Source of the DNA: DATBGO01 sp963840095
GTDB lineage: Bacteria > Actinomycetota > Actinomycetes > Streptosporangiales > Streptosporangiaceae
Length of the DNA stretch: 64,000 nt
Assembly: GCA_963840095.1 (NCBI GenBank)
Contig: CAWIXN010000005.1
Coordinates: 372,001-436,000, forward strand
Direction of reading: 5' to 3'
Shown here in pieces: positions 1 to 8,040 of this stretch. Positions within the stretch are counted from its first letter, which is position 1; each line of letters opens with the position of its first letter. Below the pieces are notes generated by a model. The model saw nothing but the letters and a program-made list of their open reading frames with translations. It had not been told where the DNA came from and did no database searches. The position numbers and the translations under genes are program-made.

Positions 1-1
1 G

Positions 2-61
2 GGCGAGGTCGCTCATTTCCAGGTCGGGCTCAAGGTCGGCTTCCGGCTCGAGGACACCTGA
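2..61 (+). CDS. Dodecin family protein, C-terminal end only (5' cut by window edge)
   Basis: The first 61 bases read in frame 2 as 19 codons ending in TGA. The peptide contains AHFQVGLKVGFRLED, which matches the conserved last strand of flavin-binding dodecins, small (about 70 residue) dodecameric flavin-storage proteins. Only the C-terminus lies in the window, so nothing can be said about the start or flavin-binding residues. It converges with the tldE-type gene, whose stop lies 17 bases away. Assignment rests on one short motif. Confidence 0.6.
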   Translation, partial: GEVAHFQVGLKVGFRLEDT

Positions 62-77
62 TGCAGGCGCGGGCCGG

Positions 78-1505
78 TCAGCTCGCCTGGCTCACCGAGG
101 ACATGTTGAAGCCGCCGACGCGCAGCGGCGGCATCGCGACGCGGGTGAAGTAGTCACTCCACTCGCGCGGGAGGGCCGGGCCGCTGGCCCCTGCCTCGGT
201 GATCCGCTGCATCATGCCGACCGGGCTCTCATTGAACCTGAAGTTGTTCACCGCGCCGGTCACCTCGCCGTTCTCGACCAGGTAGATCCCGTCCCTGGTC
301 AGTCCCGTGAGCAGCAGCGTCTGCGGGTCGACCTCACGGATGTACCACAGGCAGGTCACCAGCAGCCCGCGGCTGGTGCCCGCGATCATCTCGGCCAGCG
401 ACGGCCCGCCGCCGGGCACCTCAAGGATCAGGTTGCCGATGGCCGGGGTCACCGCCAGGCCGGACAGAGCCGCGGAATGGCGGGTCTGGGTGAGCGCGGC
501 CAGCTCGCCGCCGGAGATCCACTCGGTAGGCGCGAGGGTCAGGCCGTTGTCGAACACCGATGACTCCCGGCTGGAGGCATGGGCGACCACGAACGGCTCG
601 CATTGCAGGCCGGGAGCGCCCGGATCGCTGCGGAGCGTCAGCGGCAGGTCGGCCAGCCGTTCCCCGACCCTGGTGCCGCCGCCCGGCTTGCTGAAGACGG
701 TCCGCCCGTCCATCGCGTCCTTCGCACCGGCCGACCAGTACAGGTAGATGAACAGGTCGGCGACGGCGCCGGGGGAGAGCAGCGTCTCATAGTGCCCGGC
801 GGGCAGCTCGACCTGCCTGGCCGCCCAGTCAAGCTGAGTGGCCAGGCGGGCCTGCATGTCGTCGACCCGGACGTCAGCGAAATCCCGGGTGCCCACGCCT
901 GCCCAGGCCGACCGGGCCAGGTCCGCGGACTTCGCGTTCAGCTCGGCCCGCCCGGCGGGCTGGTCATGCCGGAGCCGCAGCCCGGTCGAGCTGCCGAGGA
1001 ACTCCGATGTCACCGTGTGCTCTGCGAACCCGTACAGCTTGCGCCCGGCCGCCGCCGCCACCCCGAACGCATCGCCGAGCGACCCGGCGAACGCGCTGAA
1101 CACGGCCGGGCTGGTGTCGGTGGCGGGGTCATCCCAGCTCGCCCCGCCGGCCGGCGGGGCGGCGCCCGCCGCCGAACCGGCACCGGTGTCCGGGCCGAGC
1201 AGCGGCTGCGCGTCCGGCGCCGGCGGCCCCGCAGCGGCTGTCTGCTCGGCCTCGCGGACCAGGTCCGGGATCTGGTCCGCGCGGACGCCGGCCCGTGACA
1301 CGACTCCGACGCCCGGACCCGACTCCGCCGAGCTGACCGCGATCACCGTCAGCCTGCGGGCCCGTCCGGCGCCGTTGGTGGTGAGCGTGTTGCCCGCCCA
1401 CCGGAGGTTGACCGAGGAGGTTTCCTCGGCGATGACGATGCAGCCCGCGCTCCGGGCCGCCTGCAGGGCCCGCTCGACGTCCTCCTGGGGAGTCTGCCCG
1501 GTCAT
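78..1505 (-). CDS. tldE: TldE/PmbA-family metalloprotease subunit
   Basis: A 475-residue protein of the TldD/PmbA family. TldE is the non-catalytic partner of TldD in a heterodimeric zinc protease that degrades or matures small peptides (known for E. coli microcin B17 and the CcdA antitoxin). No HExxxH motif is seen, as expected for TldE. The open frame continues upstream, but the ATG at 1505 is preferred: it has an AGAGGGA ribosome site and overlaps the TldD stop as ATGA, so the pair is translationally coupled. Peptide substrate here is unknown. Confidence 0.88.
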   Translation of the reverse strand: MTGQTPQEDVERALQAARSAGCIVIAEETSSVNLRWAGNTLTTNGAGRARRLTVIAVSSAESGPGVGVVSRAGVRADQIPDLVREAEQTAAAGPPAPDAQPLLGPDTGAGSAAGAAPPAGGASWDDPATDTSPAVFSAFAGSLGDAFGVAAAAGRKLYGFAEHTVTSEFLGSSTGLRLRHDQPAGRAELNAKSADLARSAWAGVGTRDFADVRVDDMQARLATQLDWAARQVELPAGHYETLLSPGAVADLFIYLYWSAGAKDAMDGRTVFSKPGGGTRVGERLADLPLTLRSDPGAPGLQCEPFVVAHASSRESSVFDNGLTLAPTEWISGGELAALTQTRHSAALSGLAVTPAIGNLILEVPGGGPSLAEMIAGTSRGLLVTCLWYIREVDPQTLLLTGLTRDGIYLVENGEVTGAVNNFRFNESPVGMMQRITEAGASGPALPREWSDYFTRVAMPPLRVGGFNMSSVSQAS

Positions 1506-3028
1506 GCCGATCCCTCTTCCGCGGTGTTGAGTATCCGCACGCCCCGTGCCACCACGGCCGGGCAGCCGTGACTGACCGGCGCGATCTGGCCTGGCTGGCC
1601 CTTGCCGCAGTTGAACGCGCCGAACAGGCCGTAGGTCTGCGAGCCGCCGACGGCCTCCATCGAGTTCCAGAAATCCGTCGTGGTTGCCTGGTAAGCGACA
1701 TCCCTGAGCTGGCCGGCCAGCCGGCCGTGCGAGATCAGGAAGAACCGCTGGCCGGTGAACTGGAAGTTGTACCGCTGCATGTCGATCGACCAGCTCTTGT
1801 CGCCGACCACGTAGATGCCGTGCTCGACGCCGGCGATCAGCTCCGCGGTGGACGGGCCGCCGTCGGCGGGCCGCAGCGACACGTTGGCCATCCGCTGGAT
1901 GGGCATGTGGCCGGGCGAGTCGGCGAACGCGCAGCCGTTCGAGCGGTCCATGCCGCACCGCCGCGCGATCCGCCGGTCCAGCTGGTACCCGGTCAGCACA
2001 CCGCCGGCGATCAGGTCGAAGGACTGGGCGCGCACGCCCTCGTCGTCATACCCGATGGAGGCGAGGCCGTGCTCGGCGGTGCGGTCGCCGGTCACGTGCA
2101 TCAGCGGCGAGCCGTACTGCAGGCTGCCCAGCTTGTCCGGGGTGGCGAACGAGGTGCCCGCGTAGGCGGCCTCGTAGCCGAGGGCCCGGTCGAGCTCGGT
2201 CGCGTGACCGATCGACTCGTGGATGGTCAGGAACAGGTTAGAAGGGTCAATCACGAGGTCGTAGCGGCCGGGCCGGACCGACGGCGCGGCCAGCTTGGCG
2301 GCCAGCAGGTCGGGCATCTCGGCCAGCTCGGCCGGGAAGTCCCAGCCGGTCCCGGTCAGGTACTCATAGCCCCGGCCGGCCGGCGGCCCGATCGTGCGCA
2401 TCGTCTCGAACCGGCCGCCTGGCTCCACCGACACCGCGGTGACCGCCGGGTGGATCCGGACCCGCTGCTGCGTCGCCGTGGTGCCGCCGTCGCTGTAGAA
2501 CTTGCATTCCTTGACGGCGACCAGGGACGCGTCGACGTGATCGATCCTGGCCTGGCCGAGCAGGCCCGAACTCCAGCCGGCCAGCAGCGAGATCTTCTCG
2601 GCCGCGCTGACGCTGAACGGATCGACGTCGTAGGAGGAGATCCAGCTGACGTCGCCGTACGCCGGCTCGGCGGCGAGCTCGATCGGCTCGGTGTTGACCG
2701 GGGCGGCGACCCTGGCCAGCTCGACGGCCTCGGCGGCCGCGCGGACCGCGGCGCGGGCGGACAGCTCGGCGGCGGACGCGAAACCCCACGTCCCGTCCAC
2801 GACGACCCGGACGGCGAGGCCGATCTCGGCGGAGTCGATGAGGGTCTCCAGCGACGCGTCGGAGAGCCCGATGCGCTGGCCCCTGATGAGTTCCGCGCGG
2901 AAGTCCGCATGCCCGGCACCCAGCTCTGCGGCCCGCTGCAGGGCCGCGCTGGCCAGCTCCCGCAACGGGTAGGCGGTGAACTCCGGATCGATCCGATGCG
3001 CTCCCTGACTGGCTGCACTGTGATCCAC
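1502..3028 (-). CDS. tldD: TldD-family metalloprotease, catalytic subunit
   Basis: A 508-residue TldD protein. The zinc-site motif HESIGH (HExxxH type) lies in the segment TIHESIGHATELDRALGYE, and the C-terminal glycine-rich part ends with the family-typical SHGCPAVVARGVRIL. The open frame runs far upstream across fabG, but that part is antisense noise. The chosen GTG at 3028 sits 8 bases after a TAGGTT box, fitting a leaderless transcript. It forms a two-gene operon with tldE and is divergent from fabG. Confidence 0.9.
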   Translation of the reverse strand: MDHSAASQGAHRIDPEFTAYPLRELASAALQRAAELGAGHADFRAELIRGQRIGLSDASLETLIDSAEIGLAVRVVVDGTWGFASAAELSARAAVRAAAEAVELARVAAPVNTEPIELAAEPAYGDVSWISSYDVDPFSVSAAEKISLLAGWSSGLLGQARIDHVDASLVAVKECKFYSDGGTTATQQRVRIHPAVTAVSVEPGGRFETMRTIGPPAGRGYEYLTGTGWDFPAELAEMPDLLAAKLAAPSVRPGRYDLVIDPSNLFLTIHESIGHATELDRALGYEAAYAGTSFATPDKLGSLQYGSPLMHVTGDRTAEHGLASIGYDDEGVRAQSFDLIAGGVLTGYQLDRRIARRCGMDRSNGCAFADSPGHMPIQRMANVSLRPADGGPSTAELIAGVEHGIYVVGDKSWSIDMQRYNFQFTGQRFFLISHGRLAGQLRDVAYQATTTDFWNSMEAVGGSQTYGLFGAFNCGKGQPGQIAPVSHGCPAVVARGVRILNTAEEGSA

Positions 3029-3036
3029 GGCAGGCC

Positions 3037-3042
3037 AACCTA
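3037..3042 (-). promoter_or_regulatory. -10 box (TAGGTT) for leaderless tldD
   Basis: On the minus strand TAGGTT is followed by 8 bases and then the GTG of tldD. No clear -35 was seen. Confidence 0.4.
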
Positions 3043-3127
3043 TCCCACTCCGGCCGGTCCGGGCCGCGCCAGGTACGCTCGCCACGATCGGAATGGCGGT
3101 CCCGCAGCTACGGAGGTGTCCCCCCGG

Positions 3128-3832
3128 ATGGCTCGATCTGTCCTGGTAACCGGCGGCAACCGAGGCATCGGGCTGGCCATCGCGCGCAGATTGCAGGCCG
3201 CCGGTGATGCCGTGACCATCACCTCGCGGTCCGGGGAGGACATCGAAGGACTGGAGGTCACGCCCTGCGACGTGCGCGACGCGGCGGCCGTTGACGCGGC
3301 GTTCGCCGCGGCCGAGGCCGCGCACGGGCCGGTCGAGGTCCTGGTGGCCAATGCGGGCACCACCCGCGACCAGCTGCTCGCGCTGATGAGCGAGGAGCAT
3401 TTCAGCGAGGTCATCGACACCAACCTGGCCGGTGCCTACCGGGTGGCCAAGCGCGCCGCCCGGCAGATGATCAGGATGCGGCGCGGCCGGGTCATCTTCA
3501 TCTCGTCGGTGGTCGGCCTGCTCGGCTCGGCCGGGCAGGCGAACTACGCGGCGTCGAAGGCGGGCCTCATCGGCCTGGCCAGGTCGCTGGCCCGGGAACT
3601 CGGGAGCCGGGGGATCACGGTCAATGTCGTGGCGCCCGGCTTCGTGGAGACCGACATGACCGCTGCCCTGCCCGAGGCCAGGAGGGAGGCCATCCTGGCC
3701 GGCATCCCGCTCGGCCGTGCCGCGGCGGCCGACGAGGTGGCGGCGGCGGTTGAGTTCCTGGCCTCGGCCAGCGCCGCCTACATCACCGGCGCCGTCCTCC
3801 CCGTCGACGGCGGGCTCGGCATGGGCCACTGA
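3128..3832 (+). CDS. fabG: 3-oxoacyl-ACP reductase FabG (SDR family)
   Basis: A 234-residue short-chain dehydrogenase/reductase, the usual FabG length. It has the N-terminal NADP-binding TGGNRGIGLAIA, the NAG motif (VANAGT), the catalytic Ser (FISSVVG) and YAASK, and ends with ITGAVLPVDGG. It would reduce 3-oxoacyl-ACP in type II fatty acid (mycolate-type) elongation. The open frame extends upstream over tldD, but ATG 3128 has a CGGAGG ribosome site and begins with the expected MARSVLVTGG. It is followed 23 bases later by fabI, the same order as mabA-inhA in mycobacteria. Confidence 0.93.
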   Translation: MARSVLVTGGNRGIGLAIARRLQAAGDAVTITSRSGEDIEGLEVTPCDVRDAAAVDAAFAAAEAAHGPVEVLVANAGTTRDQLLALMSEEHFSEVIDTNLAGAYRVAKRAARQMIRMRRGRVIFISSVVGLLGSAGQANYAASKAGLIGLARSLARELGSRGITVNVVAPGFVETDMTAALPEARREAILAGIPLGRAAAADEVAAAVEFLASASAAYITGAVLPVDGGLGMGH

Positions 3833-3855
3833 GAACAGGCGCGAAGGGAAGCACG

Positions 3856-4620
3856 ATGGGAATCCTTGACGGCAAGCGGATCCTGGTGACCGGGGTGCTG
3901 ACCGACGCCTCGATCGCCTTCCACGTGGCGCGGATCGCCCAGCGCGAAGGCGCGCGGGTAATACTGACCGGGTTCGGGCGGCTGAGCCTGGTGGAGCGGA
4001 TCGCCAAGCGGCTGCCCGACCCGCCTCCGGTGCTCGAGCTGGACGTGACCGACACCGGCCAGCTCGCCTCCCTGGCCGAGCGCCTGTCGGCGCACGTGGA
4101 CGGGCTGGACGGGGTGGTGCACAGCATCGGCAACGCGCCGCCCTCAGCGCTGGGCGGTAACTTCCTGCAGACGCCATGGGAGGATGTGGGCGCGGCGCTC
4201 CACGTGTCCACGTACTCGCTCAAGGCGCTGGCCATGGCGGCTCTGCCGCTGATGGACGCCGGGGGAGCAATCGTCGGGATGGACTTCGACGCGAGCCGTG
4301 CCTGGCCGTCCTACGACTGGATGGGGGTGGCCAAGGCCGGCCTGGAGTCCTGCGCCCGCTACCTGGCCCGGTACCTCGGCCCGCGCGGGATCAGGGTGAA
4401 CCTGATGGCGGCCGGGCCGCTACGGACCATGGCGGCCAAGAGCATCCCCGGCTTCGACGGCTTCGAGGCGATGTGGGGAGAGCGCGCCCCGCTGGGCTGG
4501 AACCTGTCCGACCCCGAGCCGGCCGCACGTGCCTGCGTGGCCCTGCTGTCGGACTGGTTCCCCGCCACCACCGGCGAGATCGTGCACGTCGACGGCGGAG
4601 TTCACGCGATCGGAGCCTGA
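3856..4620 (+). CDS. fabI: Enoyl-ACP reductase FabI/InhA type
   Basis: A 254-residue atypical SDR. The start MGILDGKRILVTGVLTDASIAFHVA is the cofactor site of InhA-type enoyl-ACP reductases, and the active site YDWMGVAKAGLE gives the Y-x6-K pair of the family. It performs the last reduction of each fatty-acid elongation cycle with NADH. Ribosome site GAAGGGAAG precedes the ATG. It is in an operon with fabG. InhA is the isoniazid/triclosan target in mycobacteria; drug sensitivity here cannot be judged. Confidence 0.93.
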   Translation: MGILDGKRILVTGVLTDASIAFHVARIAQREGARVILTGFGRLSLVERIAKRLPDPPPVLELDVTDTGQLASLAERLSAHVDGLDGVVHSIGNAPPSALGGNFLQTPWEDVGAALHVSTYSLKALAMAALPLMDAGGAIVGMDFDASRAWPSYDWMGVAKAGLESCARYLARYLGPRGIRVNLMAAGPLRTMAAKSIPGFDGFEAMWGERAPLGWNLSDPEPAARACVALLSDWFPATTGEIVHVDGGVHAIGA

Positions 4621-4677
4621 TCCGCACGCCGCAGCCTGCGGCCGGGCCGCCCCGTCCCGGCCGGCCCGGGTACCCCT

Positions 4678-4683
4678 TATTGT
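4678..4683 (+). promoter_or_regulatory. -10 box (TATTGT) for leaderless histidine phosphatase gene
   Basis: TATTGT is followed by 6 bases and the GTG start at 4690. Confidence 0.4.
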
Positions 4684-4689
4684 CGGGGG

Positions 4690-5481
4690 GTGACCTTGGT
4701 TCTTCTCGTGCGGCACGGCCTGACCGCTACCACCGGCGGAGTGCTGACCGGCTGGACGCCGGGCATCCCGCTGGACGACCGGGGCCGGGGGCAGGCCGCC
4801 GCCCTGGCCGCGCGGCTGGCGCCGATGCGGCTGGACGCCATCATCTCGAGCCCCCTGGACCGTTGCCTGCAGACCGCTGAGGCGATCGCAGCGGCCGCCG
4901 GTCCAGCGGTCCGCCAGGACGAGCGGCTCGGTGAGTGCCGGTACGGCGACTGGACCGGCAGGCCGCTGAAACGGCTGGCGCGGGAACCGCTGTGGCGCGT
5001 CGTCCAGTCTCATCCCAGCGCAGTGCGATTCCCGGGCGAGACGGGCGAGTCCATGCCGGACATGCAGCACCGGGCGGTCAGCGCGATCCGCGACTGGAAC
5101 GCCGCGCTCGGCGCCAAGGCCGCCTACCTGATCTGCTCGCATGGCGACGTCATCAAGGCGGTGATTGCCGATAGTCTCGGCATGCACCTTGACATGCTGC
5201 AGCGCATCCAGGTCGACCCCTGCTCGCTGACCGTGATCCGTTACACGCCGCTGCGCCCGTTCGTGCTGCGGATGAACGACACGGGCGGCGGGCTCGAGAG
5301 CCTGGCCAGGTCGGAGGCGGGCCGGTCCGGGCGGCCGGCGGCGACAGCGACGCGGCAGTCGGCGGCGGGGCCGGAGGCGCGGCGGCCCACGACGGCTCCG
5401 TACCACCTATCGTCGGGGCTGGCGGCACGGCAGCAAGCGGCGGAACTGGAAGATAGAAACCATGCCAGTCTTTTCGTATGA
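4690..5481 (+). CDS. Histidine phosphatase family protein (phosphoglycerate mutase-like)
   Basis: A 263-residue protein with the phosphohistidine motif RHG at residues 8-10 and the second histidine in ICSHGD, the signature of the phosphoglycerate mutase-like phosphatases. The catalytic domain ends near residue 200; the last 60 residues are low-complexity Ala/Gly/Arg and overlap the next gene by 20 bases. It corresponds by position to the Rv2135c-type gene that precedes DUF3090 in mycobacteria. Substrate unknown. The GTG start follows a TATTGT box by 6 bases. Confidence 0.85.
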   Translation: MTLVLLVRHGLTATTGGVLTGWTPGIPLDDRGRGQAAALAARLAPMRLDAIISSPLDRCLQTAEAIAAAAGPAVRQDERLGECRYGDWTGRPLKRLAREPLWRVVQSHPSAVRFPGETGESMPDMQHRAVSAIRDWNAALGAKAAYLICSHGDVIKAVIADSLGMHLDMLQRIQVDPCSLTVIRYTPLRPFVLRMNDTGGGLESLARSEAGRSGRPAATATRQSAAGPEARRPTTAPYHLSSGLAARQQAAELEDRNHASLFV

Positions 5482-6022
5482 TCCCCCGGAGCGGTTCGTG
5501 GCCGGCACCGTCGGCCAGCCCGGTGAGCGCACCTTCTACCTGCAGGCCAGCGCGGGACCGAGGGTCACCAGCGTCGCCTTGGAGAAGGTGCAGGTGAGCC
5601 GGCTGGCGGAGCGTCTCGACCAGCTTCTTGACGAGGAGCTCAGCAGCGGCGGAACCGATTCGGAGGTGCCCGCCGAGGCACCGGTCGGCCGCACCGACGA
5701 TGAGCCACTCGACCTGCCGTTGCTTGAGGAGTTCCGGGTGGGCGTCATCGCGCTGGCCTGGGATCGCGACGAGCAGCGCATCGTGATCGAGGTTCAGGAG
5801 GAGACCGACACGCCCGTCGAGCCGCTCGCCGATGATGTCCCCGAGGACGGCCCCGGAGTGCTGCGGGTGCGGATAACGGCCGCCGCGGCGCGGGCGTTCT
5901 CCCGGCGCGCGCTCCAGCTGGTCAGCCAGGGCCGGGCGCCGTGCCCGCTGTGCGGCCTGCCGCTCGACGCGAGCGGGCACGTGTGCCCCAGGCAGAACGG
6001 CCACCGGGCCGGCCATGCGTGA
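5462..6022 (+). CDS. DUF3090 family protein
   Basis: A 186-residue protein of the actinobacterial DUF3090 family, starting with the typical MPVFSYDPPERFVAGTVGQPG. The C-terminus has a zinc-ribbon-like set of cysteines (CPLCG, then HVCPRQNGH). No enzymatic function is established. It sits between the histidine phosphatase and the SCO1664-family gene, overlapping both, so the three genes are probably one translationally coupled operon; this trio is conserved in actinobacteria. Confidence 0.88.
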   Translation: MPVFSYDPPERFVAGTVGQPGERTFYLQASAGPRVTSVALEKVQVSRLAERLDQLLDEELSSGGTDSEVPAEAPVGRTDDEPLDLPLLEEFRVGVIALAWDRDEQRIVIEVQEETDTPVEPLADDVPEDGPGVLRVRITAAAARAFSRRALQLVSQGRAPCPLCGLPLDASGHVCPRQNGHRAGHA

Positions 6023-6812
6023 ACCGCCGCACCGACCGCGCGGGCCGCGCCGTCCGGCCGCGCCGTCCGGTCCGGCCGGCGACGCCGACGCTGACGACGC
6101 CGACGAGCCCGTCCTTGACCTGCTCGCCCGCGGGATCCTCGAGGTGCAGGGCAGGCTCGTGGTGGCCTCCAACGAGACGTTCTACTGCGCCCTTCGCCAT
6201 GAAGAACGGCAGGCCGCCTGCGTTTACAAGCCAGTGGCGGGGGAGCGCCCGCTCTGGGATTTCCCGGCCGGCACCCTGGCCGGCCGTGAGGTCGCCGCAT
6301 ATCAGGTCTCCCGGGCCGCGGGCTGGGATCTCGTGCCGCCCACTGTCTACCGTGATGGCCCGTTCGGGCCTGGCATGTGCCAGCTCTGGATCGAAACGGA
6401 TCCGTCGGTTGACCTGATCGCGCTGGCCCGCCGGACCGACTACAGCGCGCTGCGCGAGATGGCCGTCTTCGATGCGATCGTGAACAACGCCGACCGGAAG
6501 ATCGGCCATCTGCTGCCTGCCGCTGACGGCTCGCTGTTCGGCTGTGACCACGGTGTCTGCTTCGGTGAGGACTACAAGCTCCGCACGGTGCTGTGGCAAT
6601 GGCGCGGCAAGGACCTGCCCGCCAGGGCCGTGGCAGCGCTGGGGGTGCTGAAGCGGGCGCTCGCGGCCGGGGGCCTTTCCGCCAGGCTGGGGCAGTGGCT
6701 GGCCCCGGCCGAGGTTGATGCCACCCGGCAGCGCATTGACCTGCTGCTCAAGCACCAGGTGCATCCCTACCCCCCGGACGACTGGCCGGCGGTTCCCTGG
6801 CCTCCGGTCTGA
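6015..6812 (+). CDS. SCO1664 family protein (PI3/4-kinase-like fold)
   Basis: A 265-residue protein. After a Pro/Arg-rich start of about 35 residues comes the SCO1664 domain, with VNNADRKIGH and CDHGVCFGED resembling the catalytic and metal loops of phosphatidylinositol-kinase-like enzymes. Biochemical role unknown. Its ATG overlaps the DUF3090 stop. In Streptomyces this gene is next to mshC (cysteine ligase of mycothiol synthesis), but mshC is not present downstream here. The C-terminal coding bases (ending WPAVPWPPV) are echoed twice downstream as a repeat. Confidence 0.83.
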   Translation: MREPPHRPRGPRRPAAPSGPAGDADADDADEPVLDLLARGILEVQGRLVVASNETFYCALRHEERQAACVYKPVAGERPLWDFPAGTLAGREVAAYQVSRAAGWDLVPPTVYRDGPFGPGMCQLWIETDPSVDLIALARRTDYSALREMAVFDAIVNNADRKIGHLLPAADGSLFGCDHGVCFGEDYKLRTVLWQWRGKDLPARAVAALGVLKRALAAGGLSARLGQWLAPAEVDATRQRIDLLLKHQVHPYPPDDWPAVPWPPV

Positions 6813-6892
6813 GGTACGGCGGACGAGGCCGGCGGTTCCCTGGCCCGCGCTGTGCGGGCGGGGCAGACGTCCGGCCGGCGGGTTCCCTGGCC
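6784..6892 (+). repeat. Imperfect tandem repeat of about 45 bp, three copies
   Basis: The core GGCCGGCGGTTCCCTGGCC occurs at 6784-6802 and 6827-6845, and with one extra G at 6873-6892. The spacings are 43 and 46 bases, and the bases after each core are also similar. The first copy codes the C-terminus of the SCO1664-family protein; the other two fill the gap before the PAC2 gene. Confidence 0.8.
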
Positions 6893-6923
6893 TGCGGTAT
6901 GCGGACGGGGCGGACGGGAGAGG

Positions 6924-7769
6924 CTAGCCGCGGTCCCCGCGGCGGCGCAGGTACCGCTCGAACTCCCGGGCGATCGCGTCGCCGGTCGCCTCGGGCAGGT
7001 CGGTCGCGTCCTTCGCCTCCTCCAGGGTCCGCACGTAATCGGCGACCTCGGAGTCGGCATCGGCGAGCTCGTCCACGCCGCGCTCCCACGCCCGGGCGTC
7101 GTCGGGCAGGTCCGCCAGCGGCAGGGTCATGTCGAGGATGTCCTCGACGCCCCGCAGCAGCGCGAGGGTGGCCTTGGGACTCGGCGGCTGGGCCACGTAA
7201 TGGGGCACCGCCGCCCATAGCGAGACAGACGGGATTCCGGCCGTGGCGCACGCGTGCTGCAGGACGCCCACGATCCCGGTCGGCCCCTTATAGTCCACCG
7301 GGTCGACGTGCAGCTGCGCGGCGAGGTTGCTGTCGGATGCGGCGGCGTTGACCGGCACCGGGCGGGTGTGCGGGGAATCCGCGAGCAGCGCCCCGAGCAG
7401 GACCACCAGCTCCGCGCCCAGTCCGGTGAAGGCGGCGACAAGCTCGTCGCTGAAGGACCGCCAGCGCATATTGGGCTCGATCCCGTGCACCAGGATCAGG
7501 TCCCGGTCCACGCCCTCGGGCCGGGCCAGCGACAGCCTGGTCGTGGGCCAGATCAGCCGCTCGGTCTGGCCATCGGTGACCTCCATCACCGGGCGGGTCA
7601 CCTGGAAGTCGTAGAAGTCCTCCGGATCGATGGCGCCGATGGGACTGGCCTGCCAGGCGTCACCGAGATGGCTGATCACCCCGCTGGCTGCCTCACCAGC
7701 GTCGTTCCAGCCCTCGAATGCCGCGATGACAGCGGGTGAGCTGAGCTTGCCTGCCGCCTCAAGCTCGAT
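6924..7769 (-). CDS. PAC2 family protein (proteasome-assembly-chaperone-2-like), start codon abnormal
   Basis: The standard open frame starts at GTG 7679, but the frame continues upstream to 7769 and encodes SPAVIAAFEGWNDAGEAAS, the conserved N-terminus of PAC2 proteins, so the true protein is about 281 residues. No ATG/GTG/TTG exists in this extension. The only candidate is ATC at 7769, placed 8 bases after a GGAGGT ribosome site (7783-7778). A GTG at 7776 is one base out of frame; a single base change in length would give the natural start MRIELE. PAC2 proteins are ATP-grasp-associated or chaperone-like; function here unknown. Confidence 0.72.
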   Translation of the reverse strand: MELEAAGKLSSPAVIAAFEGWNDAGEAASGVISHLGDAWQASPIGAIDPEDFYDFQVTRPVMEVTDGQTERLIWPTTRLSLARPEGVDRDLILVHGIEPNMRWRSFSDELVAAFTGLGAELVVLLGALLADSPHTRPVPVNAAASDSNLAAQLHVDPVDYKGPTGIVGVLQHACATAGIPSVSLWAAVPHYVAQPPSPKATLALLRGVEDILDMTLPLADLPDDARAWERGVDELADADSEVADYVRTLEEAKDATDLPEATGDAIAREFERYLRRRGDRG

Positions 7770-7921
7770 CTCTCACCACCTCCTTCGTCTCCGGGTTCCA
7801 GATTACGTGCTTGACCATGATCGCCGGGCGGGCGGCCGGCCGCTCAGGGCAGCCGCCCCAGGGGCCCGCGCCGGAGCGGTGGCCCGGCCGCCAGCTCCGC
7901 GGCCTGGGGGGGCCGGGCACC

Positions 7922-7927
7922 TACAAT
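7922..7927 (+). promoter_or_regulatory. -10 box (TACAAT) upstream of the metH remnant
   Basis: TACAAT, close to the TATAAT consensus, ends 9 bases before the ATG at 7937. It was probably the metH promoter. No -35 recognised. Confidence 0.4.
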
Positions 7928-7936
7928 GAGGGCACT

Positions 7937-8038
7937 ATGACCCTCAGCACGCCGCCGGCGGACCGGCGGGAGACCGATCCGCCCCGGCGGGCCGCGCTGA
8001 TCGCGCACCACCCCGAAGCGAAATACCTCAGCACCTGA
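7937..8038 (+). pseudogene. metH: metH (cobalamin-dependent methionine synthase) remnant: both ends joined in frame
   Basis: A 33-codon frame. Residues 1-21 (MTLSTPPADRRETDPPRRAAL) resemble the N-terminal leader of actinobacterial MetH, and residues 22-33 contain HHPEAKY, the hallmark of the MetH C-terminus (activation domain end). About 1,150 residues between them are absent, and the frame is kept across the join near 8000. The position agrees: in mycobacteria and streptomycetes metH lies between the PAC2 gene (divergent) and a HAD phosphatase gene. The product cannot be an enzyme. Either a real deletion or an assembly collapse; methionine synthesis would need MetE or another MetH copy elsewhere. 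Confidence 0.7.
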
Positions 8039-8040
8039 CC

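Noticed and set aside
78..1958. A longer start for the TldE gene
   Set aside because: The upstream part overlaps TldD in another frame and lacks family likeness; ATG 1505 has a ribosome site and ATGA overlap.
1502..4177. An 891-residue minus-strand open frame covering tldD and the antisense of fabG
   Set aside because: Only residues from GTG 3028 show TldD homology; the rest is antisense to fabG and typical of high-GC DNA.
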